From assembly GCF_005047655.1 (NCBI RefSeq), contig NZ_SUKF01000006.1:97288-161287 (forward strand): DNA of 64,000 nucleotides, given 5' to 3'. Source of the DNA: Sinimarinibacterium arenosum. GTDB taxonomy: Bacteria; Pseudomonadota; Gammaproteobacteria; Nevskiales; Nevskiaceae. The notes beneath the pieces are model-generated. The model had not been told where the DNA came from. It saw nothing but the letters and a program-made list of their open reading frames with translations, and made no database searches. The position numbers were made by a program, and so were the translations under genes. Within the stretch, counting starts at the first letter, position 1. The number at the start of each line of letters is the position of its first letter. Positions 27,566 through 38,184 of this stretch are shown piece by piece.

Positions 27566-28456
27566 TCAGTTGTTTTCCGGCAAATCCAGCGTGGCGTCTT
27601 CGCCGTCTTTGAGCGTCACCGTTGTCGGCTCGACAAAACTCAAGGCGTCCGGCGTCAGCGGGTTATCCAGATTGGCCTGACAGGTCAGCGCCAAAACATA
27701 TTTGCCGCCGTCCAGCCCGCGCAGCTCATACCGGTATCCAGAGCCGCTGTGCTTGACTGCAGCAGCCGCCACCGGCTGGAACGCCGAGCCGCTGGCGGTG
27801 TTGTAGTCATCGAACACGTCGGTCTGCTCCGGAAACGCGTAAACCGCACGCCCTCCGTCATCATCCGAACACCCGCTGGCTTCAGCCAGACTGGCGTCAA
27901 CTGAGCCCGAAACCGAAGCTCCCTGATCGGACTCCGCCGCACGCAGCGCAGGCCGAAACAACTGGTCGCCCGCCGCACGCACCAGCGATACCGAAAACGG
28001 CAGCTCCAGCGTCAGCAACACGCTGTAATTTTCGTCCTGACTCACCTTCAAATCGATCGGCGCAAAACTCGTGGTCCCCAGCGTCACCGGCGCCGATTCA
28101 CCGTTGATGCGCTGGAAGCGCGCGTTGTTGGCCACTTCGCTACTGCTGAGGATCAAGCGCACACCGTCATACGTGTTCTGCGGCAAGCGATCGTCCGATA
28201 CCAGCGCGACCGACTGCCCATCGCGGGCATCGAGCAGATCCAATTTGCGAGAGTTGCTGAACCGCAACTGCGCAGTACCGCCGCTGACATTACGAAACTC
28301 GATGCCGTCGACCGGCAGACTCGCGACGTCGAAGACGTCTGCACCGGACACCGTCAAATCAACCGCGACCGTGCCGTCGCAGCCGCTCAGACCCAGCGCG
28401 ATCGCCAACAGCGCAATTCCACGCCTCAACCCGGAGCCCTGTGCAGTCACATGCAT
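27566..28456 (-). CDS. DUF4382-like lipoprotein
   Basis: A lipoprotein of 296 residues with signal RRGIALLAIALGLSGCDG (lipobox LSGC, Cys about 26). The first mature domain (about 30-165) starts TVAVDLTVSGADVFDVASLPV and contains YDGVRLILSS, the pattern of DUF4382, a beta-sandwich found in bacterial lipoproteins. A second part with DDGGRAVYAFPEQTD and the repeated-strand YELRGLDGGKYVLALTCQ resembles a carboxypeptidase-regulatory-like domain. No enzymatic motif. It is preceded by fbp on the same strand at nine bases, which suggests co-transcription, though no functional link is obvious. Confidence 0.7.
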   Translation of the reverse strand: MHVTAQGSGLRRGIALLAIALGLSGCDGTVAVDLTVSGADVFDVASLPVDGIEFRNVSGGTAQLRFSNSRKLDLLDARDGQSVALVSDDRLPQNTYDGVRLILSSSEVANNARFQRINGESAPVTLGTTSFAPIDLKVSQDENYSVLLTLELPFSVSLVRAAGDQLFRPALRAAESDQGASVSGSVDASLAEASGCSDDDGGRAVYAFPEQTDVFDDYNTASGSAFQPVAAAAVKHSGSGYRYELRGLDGGKYVLALTCQANLDNPLTPDALSFVEPTTVTLKDGEDATLDLPENN

Positions 28457-28465
28457 TGCCTGCGC

Positions 28466-29473
28466 CTAGCGCTGCGCTTCACGGTGGTAGCGGGTCGCCA
28501 CCTCGACTTCGTTCTTCGAGCCGAGGAACACCGGGACGCGCTGGTGCAATTCTTCCGGCTGGATTTCCATGATCCGCTGCAACCCATTGGTCGAAGCCCC
28601 ACCCGCCTGCTCGACGATGAAACTCATCGGATTGGCCTCGTACATCAGCCGGAGCTTGCCCGGCTTGCTTGCATCCTTGGTGTCGCGCGGATAAATGAAG
28701 ATGCCTCCGCGCGACAGAATGCGATGAACGTCAGCAACCATCGACGCCACCCAGCGCATGTTGAAATCCTTGCCACGCGGTCCGGTCTTGCCCGCCAGCA
28801 GCTCCTCGATATAGCTGCGCATCGGCGGATACCAGTGCCGCATGTTCGACATGTTGATCGCGAACTCCTTGGTGTCCTCCGGAATCCGCATATCCCGTTC
28901 GGTCAGGATGAACGAACCCAGTTCGCGATCCAGTGTGAACGCGTGGGTGCCGTGACCGACCGTCAGCACCAGCATCGTGCTCGGACCGTACACCGTATAC
29001 CCCGCCGCCAGCTGCGCCGTACCCGGCTGCAGATAATGCTCGGCGGTTGGCTCGGTCACACCCTCGGGACAGCGCAGCACCGAGAAGATCGTGCCGACGC
29101 TGATGTTGACATCAATATTGCTCGATCCATCCAGCGGATCGAACAGCAGCAGATAGTTGCCCTTGGGGAAGGCATTGGGAATCGGCACCGGATGCTCTTC
29201 TTCCTCTGACGCGCAGCCGGCCAGATGGCCGCCCCATTCATTGGCCTCGATCAGGATTTCGTTGGACAGCACATCCAGCTTCTTCTGCGCCTCGCCCTGG
29301 ATGTTGCCGGTCCCGGCATCGCCCAGAACCCCACCCAGCTCACCCTTGCTGACCGCATGCGAAATCGCCTTGCAGGCCCGCGCCACAATCTCGATCAACA
29401 ACCGCAGATCCGCATTGATCTGCCCCGCCCGCTGCGCCTCGATCAGGAAGCGCGCCAAGGAAACCTGTTTCAT
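28466..29473 (-). CDS. fbp: Fructose-1,6-bisphosphatase class 1
   Basis: The gluconeogenic hydrolysis of fructose 1,6-bisphosphate; 335 residues, normal length. The metal-binding motif [13 protein letters not shown] is at residues 111-123, preceded by the Glu pair region ([13 protein letters not shown]) and followed by [16 protein letters not shown], the substrate loop NMSNMRHW and the Arg/Lys block [20 protein letters not shown] and [19 protein letters not shown]. Start ATG 29473 gives the standard [18 protein letters not shown] N-terminus. It probably leads the small transcript with the DUF4382-like gene. Confidence 0.97.
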   Translation of the reverse strand: MKQVSLARFLIEAQRAGQINADLRLLIEIVARACKAISHAVSKGELGGVLGDAGTGNIQGEAQKKLDVLSNEILIEANEWGGHLAGCASEEEEHPVPIPNAFPKGNYLLLFDPLDGSSNIDVNISVGTIFSVLRCPEGVTEPTAEHYLQPGTAQLAAGYTVYGPSTMLVLTVGHGTHAFTLDRELGSFILTERDMRIPEDTKEFAINMSNMRHWYPPMRSYIEELLAGKTGPRGKDFNMRWVASMVADVHRILSRGGIFIYPRDTKDASKPGKLRLMYEANPMSFIVEQAGGASTNGLQRIMEIQPEELHQRVPVFLGSKNEVEVATRYHREAQR

Positions 29474-29579
29474 CCGTCAATCCTCTCACCAGTGCGCGAA
29501 TTGTCGCGACTGCAGCCGGGATTGCAAGGGTGACAGCGAACCCATCCCCTTCCGGCAGGGATGGATCAACGCGGAGGCC

Positions 29580-29789
29580 TCAGCGTTTGGCCGCCAAGCC
29601 CAGCAGAAAATCCGGCACCCAGGTCTGCCATGGGCGGCGTCGGATTTCCTCACTCTCGGGCAGCAGACGCACATTCATGGCTGTGGGCTGGCGCCGCAGG
29701 GACGGCGGCAGGCTCTCAACCGGAATTCTGACATTCAGATACTTGCGGTCGGCGGTGAGCTGGACGGCGAACGGCAGGGTGTCGTACAT
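29580..29789 (-). CDS. Hypothetical small protein
   Basis: I do not recognise this 69-residue protein. ATG 29789 is preceded by AGGAG at seven bases, and the frame MYDTLPFAVQLTADRKYLNV onward has a plausible amino-acid balance, with a basic and tryptophan-containing C-terminus (EEIRRRPWQTWVPDFLLG). No membrane segment or signal. It lies alone between fbp and the WYL regulator gene, on their strand. A longer frame up to 29843 lacks a ribosome-binding site. Confidence 0.55.
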   Translation of the reverse strand: MYDTLPFAVQLTADRKYLNVRIPVESLPPSLRRQPTAMNVRLLPESEEIRRRPWQTWVPDFLLGLAAKR

Positions 29790-29950
29790 GCGGTGCTCCT
29801 GGCGGAAACTGGATGGGCTCAGTGTGCACAGGGACAGGCTCATAAGCTGAGCCTTGCGCGCAGCTTTTTGATCCCTGCTCCCGACTTGCTCCGCCGCCAG
29901 CGGGACATTGCGGGACGGGCGTATCCCGCGGCATCTCGATCCGCGCCTGG

Positions 29951-30017
29951 CGGCGCTACTCGATGCGAACGGATTTTTTGGGTGGGGAGTCTGACGGCGC
30001 TGCTCGATGGGAACGGA
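29951..30017 (+). repeat. Pair of 23-bp direct repeats
   Basis: CGGCGCTACTCGATGCGAAC (start 29951) recurs at 29995 as CGGCGCTGCTCGATGGGAAC; both continue GGA, giving 21 of 23 identical bases at a 44-bp period. They lie in the 248-bp gap just beyond the 3' end of the WYL regulator gene. No function is evident. Confidence 0.6.
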
Positions 30018-30037
30018 AATTCCCGGACTTCGCGGAA

Positions 30038-31006
30038 TCAGTCTGTCGGGATGTTCCGGTACAAGGCACTCGCCTGCTCGAGCCGGCGCGCGACAGCGAT
30101 ACGCAACGTGACGGGCGCCATGACTTCAACGTCGGGGCCGTAGCGCAGGATGTCGAGAATCAGTTCATCGTCGCGGTGATACGGCACGGAGAGTTCGTAG
30201 CTGCCGTTCTGCAGCCAGATGCCCTGCTGGTGCGGATGCCATTGCTCGACCGCAACCCAGCGTGCGCGCTGGGGCGTGAAGCGCAGCACGGCGGTCGCAC
30301 TAGGCGCTCCGGAGAAGATGCCGTAGGAGCCGCCGAGTTCATCATTGAGCTGGTCGGCATCGACATCCTGTGCCGCGGCCTCCAGCGTCTCGGCACTCTG
30401 CACGCAATCCAGCGCAAAGGTGCGCAGGCCGTTTGAGCGGTGGCACCAGGCGTCCAGATACCAGTTGTCGCGGTAGTGGGTGAGCCGCTGCGGTGACACC
30501 TCGCGCGTGCTGCTCTGCACGCTGGCACGCGACAGGTACTCGATCTGCAGGCGCTTGCGCTGCAGCACTGCCGCCGCGACCGTGGCGAAGTGCTTGCCCG
30601 GCGGACGCGCGGCGGCACGCAGCAGCCGCAGGCGCTGGGCATTGTCGACCGACAGACCCTGCGAGGTCAGGATCTCGTTGAGGCGATCCCGCAAGGGCGC
30701 CAGCGCATCATCGAGCAGGCCGGGCTGAAACGTGGCCAACAGCTGTTGCAGGGTCAGCAGGCTCTGCAGCTCCTCGGCACTGAACCAGAAGCCGGGCAGC
30801 TCGTAGGCTTCGTCGGTATAGCGATAGCCGCGCGGTTCGCGCGAGGTTTCCAGCGGGGCATTGAGAATGTCGCGCAGGTAGGCGAGCACGCGGTTGGTGG
30901 TGGCGCGGGAGCATTCCAGCTCCTCCTGCACGCGTTCGAACGGCACCGGATAGCGCGAGGCCTTGAGCAGGCGATGCAGCCGATAGACGTGTTCAAACGA
31001 TTTCAT
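30038..31006 (-). CDS. WYL domain transcriptional regulator
   Basis: A 322-residue regulator. The N-terminus is a DeoR-like winged helix (FERVQEELECSRATTNRVLAY, about residues 22-45), the middle a WYL domain with the literal WYL motif in HYRDNWYLDAWCH (about 188-200), and the end a WCX-type extension. WYL domains bind small ligands or nucleic acid; family members regulate DNA-repair, defence or metabolic genes. Here the neighbours are a thioesterase (divergent, 43 bases) and a small hypothetical gene; no defence genes are nearby, so autoregulation or control of the thioesterase is the modest guess. Confidence 0.9.
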   Translation of the reverse strand: MKSFEHVYRLHRLLKASRYPVPFERVQEELECSRATTNRVLAYLRDILNAPLETSREPRGYRYTDEAYELPGFWFSAEELQSLLTLQQLLATFQPGLLDDALAPLRDRLNEILTSQGLSVDNAQRLRLLRAAARPPGKHFATVAAAVLQRKRLQIEYLSRASVQSSTREVSPQRLTHYRDNWYLDAWCHRSNGLRTFALDCVQSAETLEAAAQDVDADQLNDELGGSYGIFSGAPSATAVLRFTPQRARWVAVEQWHPHQQGIWLQNGSYELSVPYHRDDELILDILRYGPDVEVMAPVTLRIAVARRLEQASALYRNIPTD

Positions 31007-31049
31007 ATGGCCTTAGGCTAACGCACCTTGCACTTTTCGACAGAACTCC

Positions 31050-31505
31050 ATGCCAACACTCAACCCCGAATACGTGACGAAGCTGATCGATGTGGTCAAC
31101 ACCGGCGACTTCCCTTCGCACATCGACTTCAAGCTGCGTTCGATCGCCGAGGATCATTGCACGGTCTCACTGGAAATCGCGCGCAAGCATTTCCAGCCAC
31201 TGGGCATCGTCCATGGCGGCGTAATCGCAACCTTGATCGACACGGCAACATTCTGGGCCGGCTTCATGCGGCTGCCGGAGGATTCCGGCCTGGTGAACGT
31301 CGACCTGAAGCTGAACTACCTGAAAGCGGTGGCGGGTGGCTCGCTGCTGGCCGAGGGCCGCTGCCTGCGTCCCGGACGTCAGATCAGCTATGCCGAAACC
31401 AGTGTCTACAACGAGAAGCGCGAGCTGGTCGCGCACGGCACCTCGACGCTGATGGCACTGCCCGGCAAAGGACTGCAGCTGGGCGTGGCCAAGTTCCTCG
31501 ACTGA
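31050..31505 (+). CDS. PaaI-type hotdog thioesterase
   Basis: A 151-residue hotdog-fold thioesterase. Core motif PLGIVHGGVIATLIDTATFW with the typical HGG and the catalytic-position Asp, followed by VNVDLKLNYLKAVAGGSLLA and ISYAETSVYNEKRELVAHG. No signal peptide. It is divergent from the WYL regulator and converges on groEL; the shared hairpin at 31538-31563 separates them. The acyl substrate is not known. Confidence 0.9.
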   Translation: MPTLNPEYVTKLIDVVNTGDFPSHIDFKLRSIAEDHCTVSLEIARKHFQPLGIVHGGVIATLIDTATFWAGFMRLPEDSGLVNVDLKLNYLKAVAGGSLLAEGRCLRPGRQISYAETSVYNEKRELVAHGTSTLMALPGKGLQLGVAKFLD

Positions 31506-31530
31506 GGCCGCCCGCACTCCTTTCCAGGCA

Positions 31531-31563
31531 TAAAAAACCAGGGCCCCGTTTCCGGGGCCCTGG
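31531..31563 (-). terminator. Rho-independent terminator of groESL
   Basis: Perfect 11-bp stem CCAGGGCCCCG (31538-31548) with CGGGGCCCTGG (31553-31563), loop TTTC. On the minus strand it is followed by TTTTTTA, so it works best for groEL, whose stop is 33 bases before it. It may also stop the thioesterase transcript from the other side. Confidence 0.92.
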
Positions 31564-31595
31564 CGATCACACTTGAAACGGTGTGAGACAGCTTC

Positions 31596-33290
<1,695 letters not shown>

Positions 33291-33358
33291 AATTTGCGTG
33301 CATCGGAGGGTCGGAACGGGATCCTCGCGGCTGCGAGGTGCGCCGGCCCGGGCACGGT

Positions 33359-33649
33359 TTACTTGGTGAACACCGCCATGATGTCGTCTTCACGCATCAC
33401 CAGCAGATCTTCGCCGTCAACCCGCACTTCAGAACCCGAGTACTTGCCGAACAGCACGACATCACCCTTCTTGACGTCCAGTGCGATCAACTTGCCTTCG
33501 TCGGTCTTCTTGCCCTGACCGACTGCAATCACCTCACCCCGCACCGGCTTTTCGGCAGCGGCGTCCGGAATGATGATGCCACCGGCTGATTTCTTCTCTT
33601 CCTCCAGACGCTTGACGATCACGCGATCGTGCAAAGGACGCAGCTTCAT
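33359..33649 (-). CDS. groES: Co-chaperonin GroES (10 kDa)
   Basis: The lid of the GroEL chamber, 96 residues. [20 protein letters not shown], the mobile loop [18 protein letters not shown] and the C-terminal [20 protein letters not shown] are standard. GGGAG stands seven bases before ATG 33649. The leader to the predicted start site is about 95 bases. It is the first gene of a two-gene heat-shock unit with groEL. Confidence 0.99.
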   Translation of the reverse strand: MKLRPLHDRVIVKRLEEEKKSAGGIIIPDAAAEKPVRGEVIAVGQGKKTDEGKLIALDVKKGDVVLFGKYSGSEVRVDGEDLLVMREDDIMAVFTK

Positions 33650-33722
33650 ATGTAAATCTCCCGATAGGTCAACAAGTTAGATTCATCCATTGGGAGTGCG
33701 CCAGTCGTCTTCGTGGCAACTG

Positions 33723-33749
33723 TTAGCACTCTCCACCAGAGGCTGCTAA
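33723..33749. promoter_or_regulatory. CIRCE operator (HrcA site) upstream of groES
   Basis: TTAGCACTC (33723-33731), nine bases, GGCTGCTAA (33741-33749). The consensus is TTAGCACTC-N9-GAGTGCTAA, so 16 of 18 bases match, with the first half perfect. HrcA binds this inverted repeat and represses groESL. hrcA itself is not in the window. Confidence 0.88.
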
Positions 33750-33750
33750 T

Positions 33751-33778
33751 TGTTGGGGACGACGTTTCGCGATTCAAG
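33751..33778 (-). promoter_or_regulatory. Sigma-32-type promoter of groESL
   Basis: On the minus strand CTTGAA (33778-33773), 14 bases, then CCCCAACA (33758-33751). It resembles the E. coli groE heat-shock promoter. The start of transcription would fall inside or at the edge of the CIRCE site, which is the position expected for repression by HrcA. Confidence 0.8.
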
Positions 33779-34117
33779 GGGTTTGCGTGAATATTCAGCG
33801 ACAAACACCGAATCCGGTGCCCGAAACCGGCCTGCTCGCCGCGCCAGACGGCTGTCACGCACTGTAAATGACGTCCAACGACGACAGACGTGGCAACCGA
33901 TTCCGATTGACTTCGCCCGTTGTCGCTCCTTTCGAATGAAACTCATGCGATGATGCCGGCTTTCCGACGAACGCGGCTGAGTCCTTGAATAAGCAACCGA
34001 AATCTCCCTCGGCGCAGCGATCGTCGTGCTACCGGACATCCCCGTAATGGGTCCGGCAGGGTGGTACGCCACGCCAATCCGCAAAGCAGCCTCACTGCGC
34101 AGCGCCCACCCCGCCCA
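33779..34117. other. 339-bp gap between the groESL promoter and the TolB-like/TPR genes
   Basis: No gene is supported here. Open frames in this stretch lack ribosome-binding sites and family resemblance. A TTGACT at about 33908-33913 could be a -35 for the downstream pair, but no matching -10 is seen 16-18 bases later. The predicted start codon of the next gene at 34118 has no clear Shine-Dalgarno. Confidence 0.4.
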
Positions 34118-36229
34118 ATGAATTTACTGGCCGAACTACGGCGTCGTAACGTCATCCGCATGGCCGGGCTGTATCTGGTGGGGGCCTGGCTGCTGGTGCA
34201 GGTCGCGGACACGGTACTGCCGGCATTTGCGGTGCCCGAGTGGGTCCTGCGCGCGGTAATCCTGGTCATGGCGATCGGTTTCGTGCCAGCGCTGGTGTTC
34301 GCCTGGGTCTTCGAATTGACGCCGCAGGGGATCAAGCGCGACGCCGACGTTGATCCGGCGCAATCGATCGGCCCGCAGACCGCACGGCGGATGGAACGAG
34401 TCACATTGGCGCTGCTGGCATTGGCGGTCCTGTACTTCAGCGTCGACAAGTTCGTTCTCAGCCCCTCCCTGTCGTCGATGCCCTCGGATGAGCAGGCCTT
34501 TGCCCCCCAAGCAGCGGCAGCCGCAACTGCCGCGCCCAGGGACAAGTCCATCGCCGTCCTGCCGTTCGAGAACCTCAGCGAAGACAAGGCCAACGGCTAT
34601 TTCGCCGACGGCGTGCAGGACCAGATCCTGACCGGACTGGCCAAGATTGGCGCACTCAAGGTGATCTCCCGCACCTCCACCCAGCGCTATGCAAGCCGCC
34701 CGGACAATCTGTCCCAGATCGCGCGGGAGCTGGGCGTGGCCCACATTCTCGAAGGCAGCGTGCAACGCGCCGGCAACCGGGTTCGGATCAATGTGCAGCT
34801 GATCGATGCCGCCAGCGATTCCCACCTATGGGCCGACACCTACGACCGCACGCTTGATGACATCTTCGCCGTTGAAAGTGAGGTGGCTCAGAAAATCGCC
34901 CAGTCGCTGGCGGCCACGCTGACGCAGGGAGAACTGATCGCACTGGAGCAAAAACCCACCGAGAATCCGCAGGCCTATGCCGCCTACCTGAAGGCCCGGG
35001 TGCTTGCGGCCCAGGTCGCGGGCTCACGATCGCACCTCGACGAGACTCTGGCGGCGTACCGGGAAGCGGTCCAGCTCGATCCCGGATTCGCACTCGCCTG
35101 GGCCGAGTTGGCACGTATCGCCCTTCTCGCCGGATGGACCGGCGTGGATCCCACCGGCGCTCTGAAGCAGGAAGCACAGCAGGCCATGGCCACGGCGACC
35201 ACACTGGCCCCCAATGCGCCGCAGGTCGAAATGACGCGCGCGATCGACCTGTACTACGACAAACGCGACTTTGCCGGGGCCTACGCCGTGATCAATACCG
35301 TCAAGTCCGCGTTGCCCGGAGATGTTGAGGTCTGGGCCTATTCGGGCTTTCTGGCCCGCCGCCTGGGGCTGTGGGAGGCCGCCGTCGCGGATTTCAAGCA
35401 AGCCCACGCCATTGCGCCGAACGACCCGGACATGCCTTATCACCTTGGCGTGACATTGGGGGGCATTGGCGACTGCAGAGGAGCGATCACCGAGTTCGAT
35501 GCCAGCATCGCCTTGCAGCCGGACAATCCGTCGGCATTTTCGGTCAAGCTGTTGTGCCTGTGGAAACTGGGCGATCTGTCGCAGATCGACCGCGTGCTGT
35601 CACAAACCTCCGAAGACTTGCCTATTTATTCGGCGCTCAGAGGCATCCAGGCGTTCTATCACCGCGACTACTCGGGCGCATCGCGTTTGCTGCGCGACGC
35701 TATCGCCAGCGACCAGGGCACTCAGTCCGACATGTCCTTCAGCGGCTATATTCCGGCCGCTATCGACTGGCGACTGCAACTCGGCGTCATTGAGCAGCGC
35801 GCCGGCCATGCCGAGGCCGCCCAAGCAAGCTTCGTCGAGGTCCGCGCTGCTGCGACCGATGCGCTGGCCAGGACCACCAACAGCCGCTACGTGGAAATCG
35901 CCTGGCGTGCGGCCTTGGGCTTGTCGCTCGCCGGCCTGGGCGAGGCAGAGTCCGCCGCTACGGAAGGCCGTCGCGCGGCCGCGATGTTGCCCGAGTCGGA
36001 AGACCGGCTCGAATCCGTGACCTGGCAATATTATCTGGCGCAGATCTATGCAATGAATGGCAACGCTGCAGATTGCGTGCCGCTGCTCGCCCATTTGCTG
36101 AACACGCCCGCCGCCTTCCTCGGTGTCGCGCAGTTGCAGTTCGATCCGACCTGGGATCTGGTCCGCAATGACCCCGCCTTCAAAGCACTGATCTCGCAGG
36201 CCCAGACAACGACAGAGCGCGCACCGTGA
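34118..36229 (+). CDS. Membrane-anchored TolB-like/TPR protein (first of a pair)
   Basis: A 703-residue protein of unknown function. Layout: a conserved N-terminal cap LLAELRRRNVIRMAGLYLVG with two hydrophobic helices (about residues 15-35 and 43-65), a further helix near 90-107, then a TolB amino-terminal/FlgO-like domain (about 140-255: SIAVLPFENLSEDKANGYFA, GVQDQILTGLAKIGAL, YDRTLDDIFAVESEVA), then TPR-like helices to the end (PGFALAWAELARIAL; PNDPDMPYHLGVTLGG). This N-terminal layout is known from proteins that often carry adenylate cyclase or winged-helix domains; here both are absent. The start MNLLAELRRR at 34118 matches the paralogue, so the longer frame from 34061 is not used. The next gene overlaps by 4 bases. 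Confidence 0.82.
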   Translation: MNLLAELRRRNVIRMAGLYLVGAWLLVQVADTVLPAFAVPEWVLRAVILVMAIGFVPALVFAWVFELTPQGIKRDADVDPAQSIGPQTARRMERVTLALLALAVLYFSVDKFVLSPSLSSMPSDEQAFAPQAAAAATAAPRDKSIAVLPFENLSEDKANGYFADGVQDQILTGLAKIGALKVISRTSTQRYASRPDNLSQIARELGVAHILEGSVQRAGNRVRINVQLIDAASDSHLWADTYDRTLDDIFAVESEVAQKIAQSLAATLTQGELIALEQKPTENPQAYAAYLKARVLAAQVAGSRSHLDETLAAYREAVQLDPGFALAWAELARIALLAGWTGVDPTGALKQEAQQAMATATTLAPNAPQVEMTRAIDLYYDKRDFAGAYAVINTVKSALPGDVEVWAYSGFLARRLGLWEAAVADFKQAHAIAPNDPDMPYHLGVTLGGIGDCRGAITEFDASIALQPDNPSAFSVKLLCLWKLGDLSQIDRVLSQTSEDLPIYSALRGIQAFYHRDYSGASRLLRDAIASDQGTQSDMSFSGYIPAAIDWRLQLGVIEQRAGHAEAAQASFVEVRAAATDALARTTNSRYVEIAWRAALGLSLAGLGEAESAATEGRRAAAMLPESEDRLESVTWQYYLAQIYAMNGNAADCVPLLAHLLNTPAAFLGVAQLQFDPTWDLVRNDPAFKALISQAQTTTERAP

Positions 36230-38061
36230 GCTTCTTCAGCGAACTGCGCCGCCGCAACGTCATCCGCATGGCGGGCCTGTATCTGGTCGGCGCGTGGCTG
36301 ATCATGCAGGTCGCAGAAACCCTGCTGCCTATCTTCCAGACCCCCGACTGGGTCCTGCGGACCCTGGTCCTGGTCCTCGCGCTGGGCCTGATTCCGGCTC
36401 TGGTCTTTTCGTGGCTGTTCGAGTTGACGCCCGAAGGCTTCAAGCTGGACAGCGACGTTGCACCTTCGCAGTCCATAGCGCCGCAGACCGCGCGCCGGAT
36501 GGATCGGGCGATCATCGCCGCACTGACGCTGGCCCTGGTCTATTTCTGTATCGACAAATTCGCGCTGACGCCGCACCAGGATGCGTCGCCGGAGGCCGAG
36601 GCCACATCGACTACCGATGCGCACTCCATCGCCGTGCTGCCCTTCGTGAACATGTCAGGCGACGTCGACAACGAATATTTCTCCGACGGCATCAGTGAGG
36701 AAATCCTCAACGTGCTGGCAGGCACGCCGGAACTGCAGGTCGCGGCGCGAACCTCATCCTTCTCGTTCAAGGGCAAGGCGATGGAAGTGCCCGACATCGC
36801 CCGCGCGCTGAATGTGCGCATGGTGCTGGAAGGCAGCGTCCGCAAACAGAGCACCAGTGTCCGCATCACTGCGCAGCTGATCGACGCGAAAACCGGCTTT
36901 CACCTGTGGTCGCAAACCTTCGACCGCAAGCTGGAGGACATCTTTGCGATCCAGGACGAGATCGCCCGGGCCATCGGCGCCGCGCTCAAAGTCACCATCG
37001 GCAATGCCACAACTGCCGAGCCACATGCCAGCGCTCCCAAAGACATCGCCGCATACGATATGTTCCTGCGCGGCATGGCCTTGTGGCACACCCGGGGCGA
37101 AGACAATCTCTGGGCCGCAGTCGATCTGTTCAAGCAGGCGGTCGCCGCTGATCCGGTATTTGCGCAGGCCTACGCCGGTTTGGCCCTCGCTTACACCATC
37201 CTGCCGGCGTACAGCTCCAGAATTTCCTGGGATCAAGGCCTGCAGCATTCGGACGAAGCCGCATTGCGCGCCCTGGCGCTGGACCCCAGCCTGCCGGAGC
37301 CTTTCGCGGCACTGGGCAATACCTCCACGGTGCGCCTGCAACGTGAAAACAGCATCGCGCTGCTGCGGCGCGCGGTGATGCTGCGCCCTTCGTCCGCCGC
37401 GGCCCATCATTGGCTGGGCAATGCGCTGGCGTCCGCGGGCAATCTGGCCGAAGGTCTTGCGGAACTGGAACGCGCATCGGTGCTCGATCCCCGCTCCGGC
37501 GTGATTGCGGAAAACCATGCCTATAGCCTGCTGGCCGCAGGACGCATCGCTGATGCGAGGGCCCGTTGCCAGGCGCTGCTGGACATCATTCCGGACCACC
37601 CGAGCTGCCTGCAGTATGTGGCGCTCGGAAACCTGCTGCTCGGCGAGTATGGGGCGGCAGACGCGACGCTGGCGCAGCTTGCCGCCACGTTCAAACCCGC
37701 CGGAACAGGCGGTGCGCATGAACTGGTCGAGGCACTGGCCGGACGCGCCGATCGGCGCACCGTGGCGGAGCGCATGGCGGCGCTTCCGCCCAGCAGCAAT
37801 CTGTCGGCAGACAGTGCCAATCTGATGGAAGACCACGTCATCGCCGCGATTCTGATGATGCTCGGCGAACCGGAGCTGGCGCTGAGCTACACCGAACGCC
37901 TCGCCAGCGTCCCTGGAAACGTCATGGACTGGGCGGTCATGCTGCCGATGATGGACCCGATCCGTTGCGAACCACGCTTTCGTGCGGTGATCGAGAAACT
38001 GAAAACCCATGACCCTTACGTCGCAACGGTCTGCCCAGCAGCGAGCACTGTTGAGCGATGA
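36226..38061 (+). CDS. Membrane-anchored TolB-like/TPR protein (second of a pair)
   Basis: A 611-residue paralogue of the preceding gene with the same plan: cap FFSELRRRNVIRMAGLYLVG, helices at about residues 15-35, 43-65 and 92-108, TolB-like domain (SIAVLPFVNMSGDVDNEYFS; GISEEILNVLAGTPELQV; FDRKLEDIFAIQDEIARAIG), and TPR-like helices (DPVFAQAYAGLALAYTI; LRPSSAAAHHWLGNALASAG). It starts at GTG 36226 inside the stop of the first gene (GTGA), so the two are translationally coupled. The TPR region is about 90 residues shorter. A scaffold or sensor role at the inner membrane is a guess from domains. Confidence 0.82.
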   Translation: MSFFSELRRRNVIRMAGLYLVGAWLIMQVAETLLPIFQTPDWVLRTLVLVLALGLIPALVFSWLFELTPEGFKLDSDVAPSQSIAPQTARRMDRAIIAALTLALVYFCIDKFALTPHQDASPEAEATSTTDAHSIAVLPFVNMSGDVDNEYFSDGISEEILNVLAGTPELQVAARTSSFSFKGKAMEVPDIARALNVRMVLEGSVRKQSTSVRITAQLIDAKTGFHLWSQTFDRKLEDIFAIQDEIARAIGAALKVTIGNATTAEPHASAPKDIAAYDMFLRGMALWHTRGEDNLWAAVDLFKQAVAADPVFAQAYAGLALAYTILPAYSSRISWDQGLQHSDEAALRALALDPSLPEPFAALGNTSTVRLQRENSIALLRRAVMLRPSSAAAHHWLGNALASAGNLAEGLAELERASVLDPRSGVIAENHAYSLLAAGRIADARARCQALLDIIPDHPSCLQYVALGNLLLGEYGAADATLAQLAATFKPAGTGGAHELVEALAGRADRRTVAERMAALPPSSNLSADSANLMEDHVIAAILMMLGEPELALSYTERLASVPGNVMDWAVMLPMMDPIRCEPRFRAVIEKLKTHDPYVATVCPAASTVER

Positions 38062-38121
38062 AGCATGCGCAGCACCCCACAATGAGCTCAGCAACACGAA
38101 GTCCTGGGGCCGGCCGGGCAC

Positions 38122-38150
38122 AAAAAAAAGCGGCCCAGACCTCGGACCGC
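38122..38150 (-). terminator. Rho-independent terminator of the Mpo1-like gene
   Basis: On the minus strand GCGGTCC (38150-38144) pairs with GGGCCGC (38136-38130), one G-U pair, followed by eight T. It lies 35 bases beyond the stop of the Mpo1-like gene. Confidence 0.82.
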
Positions 38151-38184
38151 CATCCCCCTACCCCCTACCCCCAACACTGGCTTC

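Noticed and set aside
36754..38121. 455-residue open frame antisense to the second TolB-like/TPR gene
   Set aside because: Shadow; the sense frame has membrane helices, a conserved domain and a paralogue.
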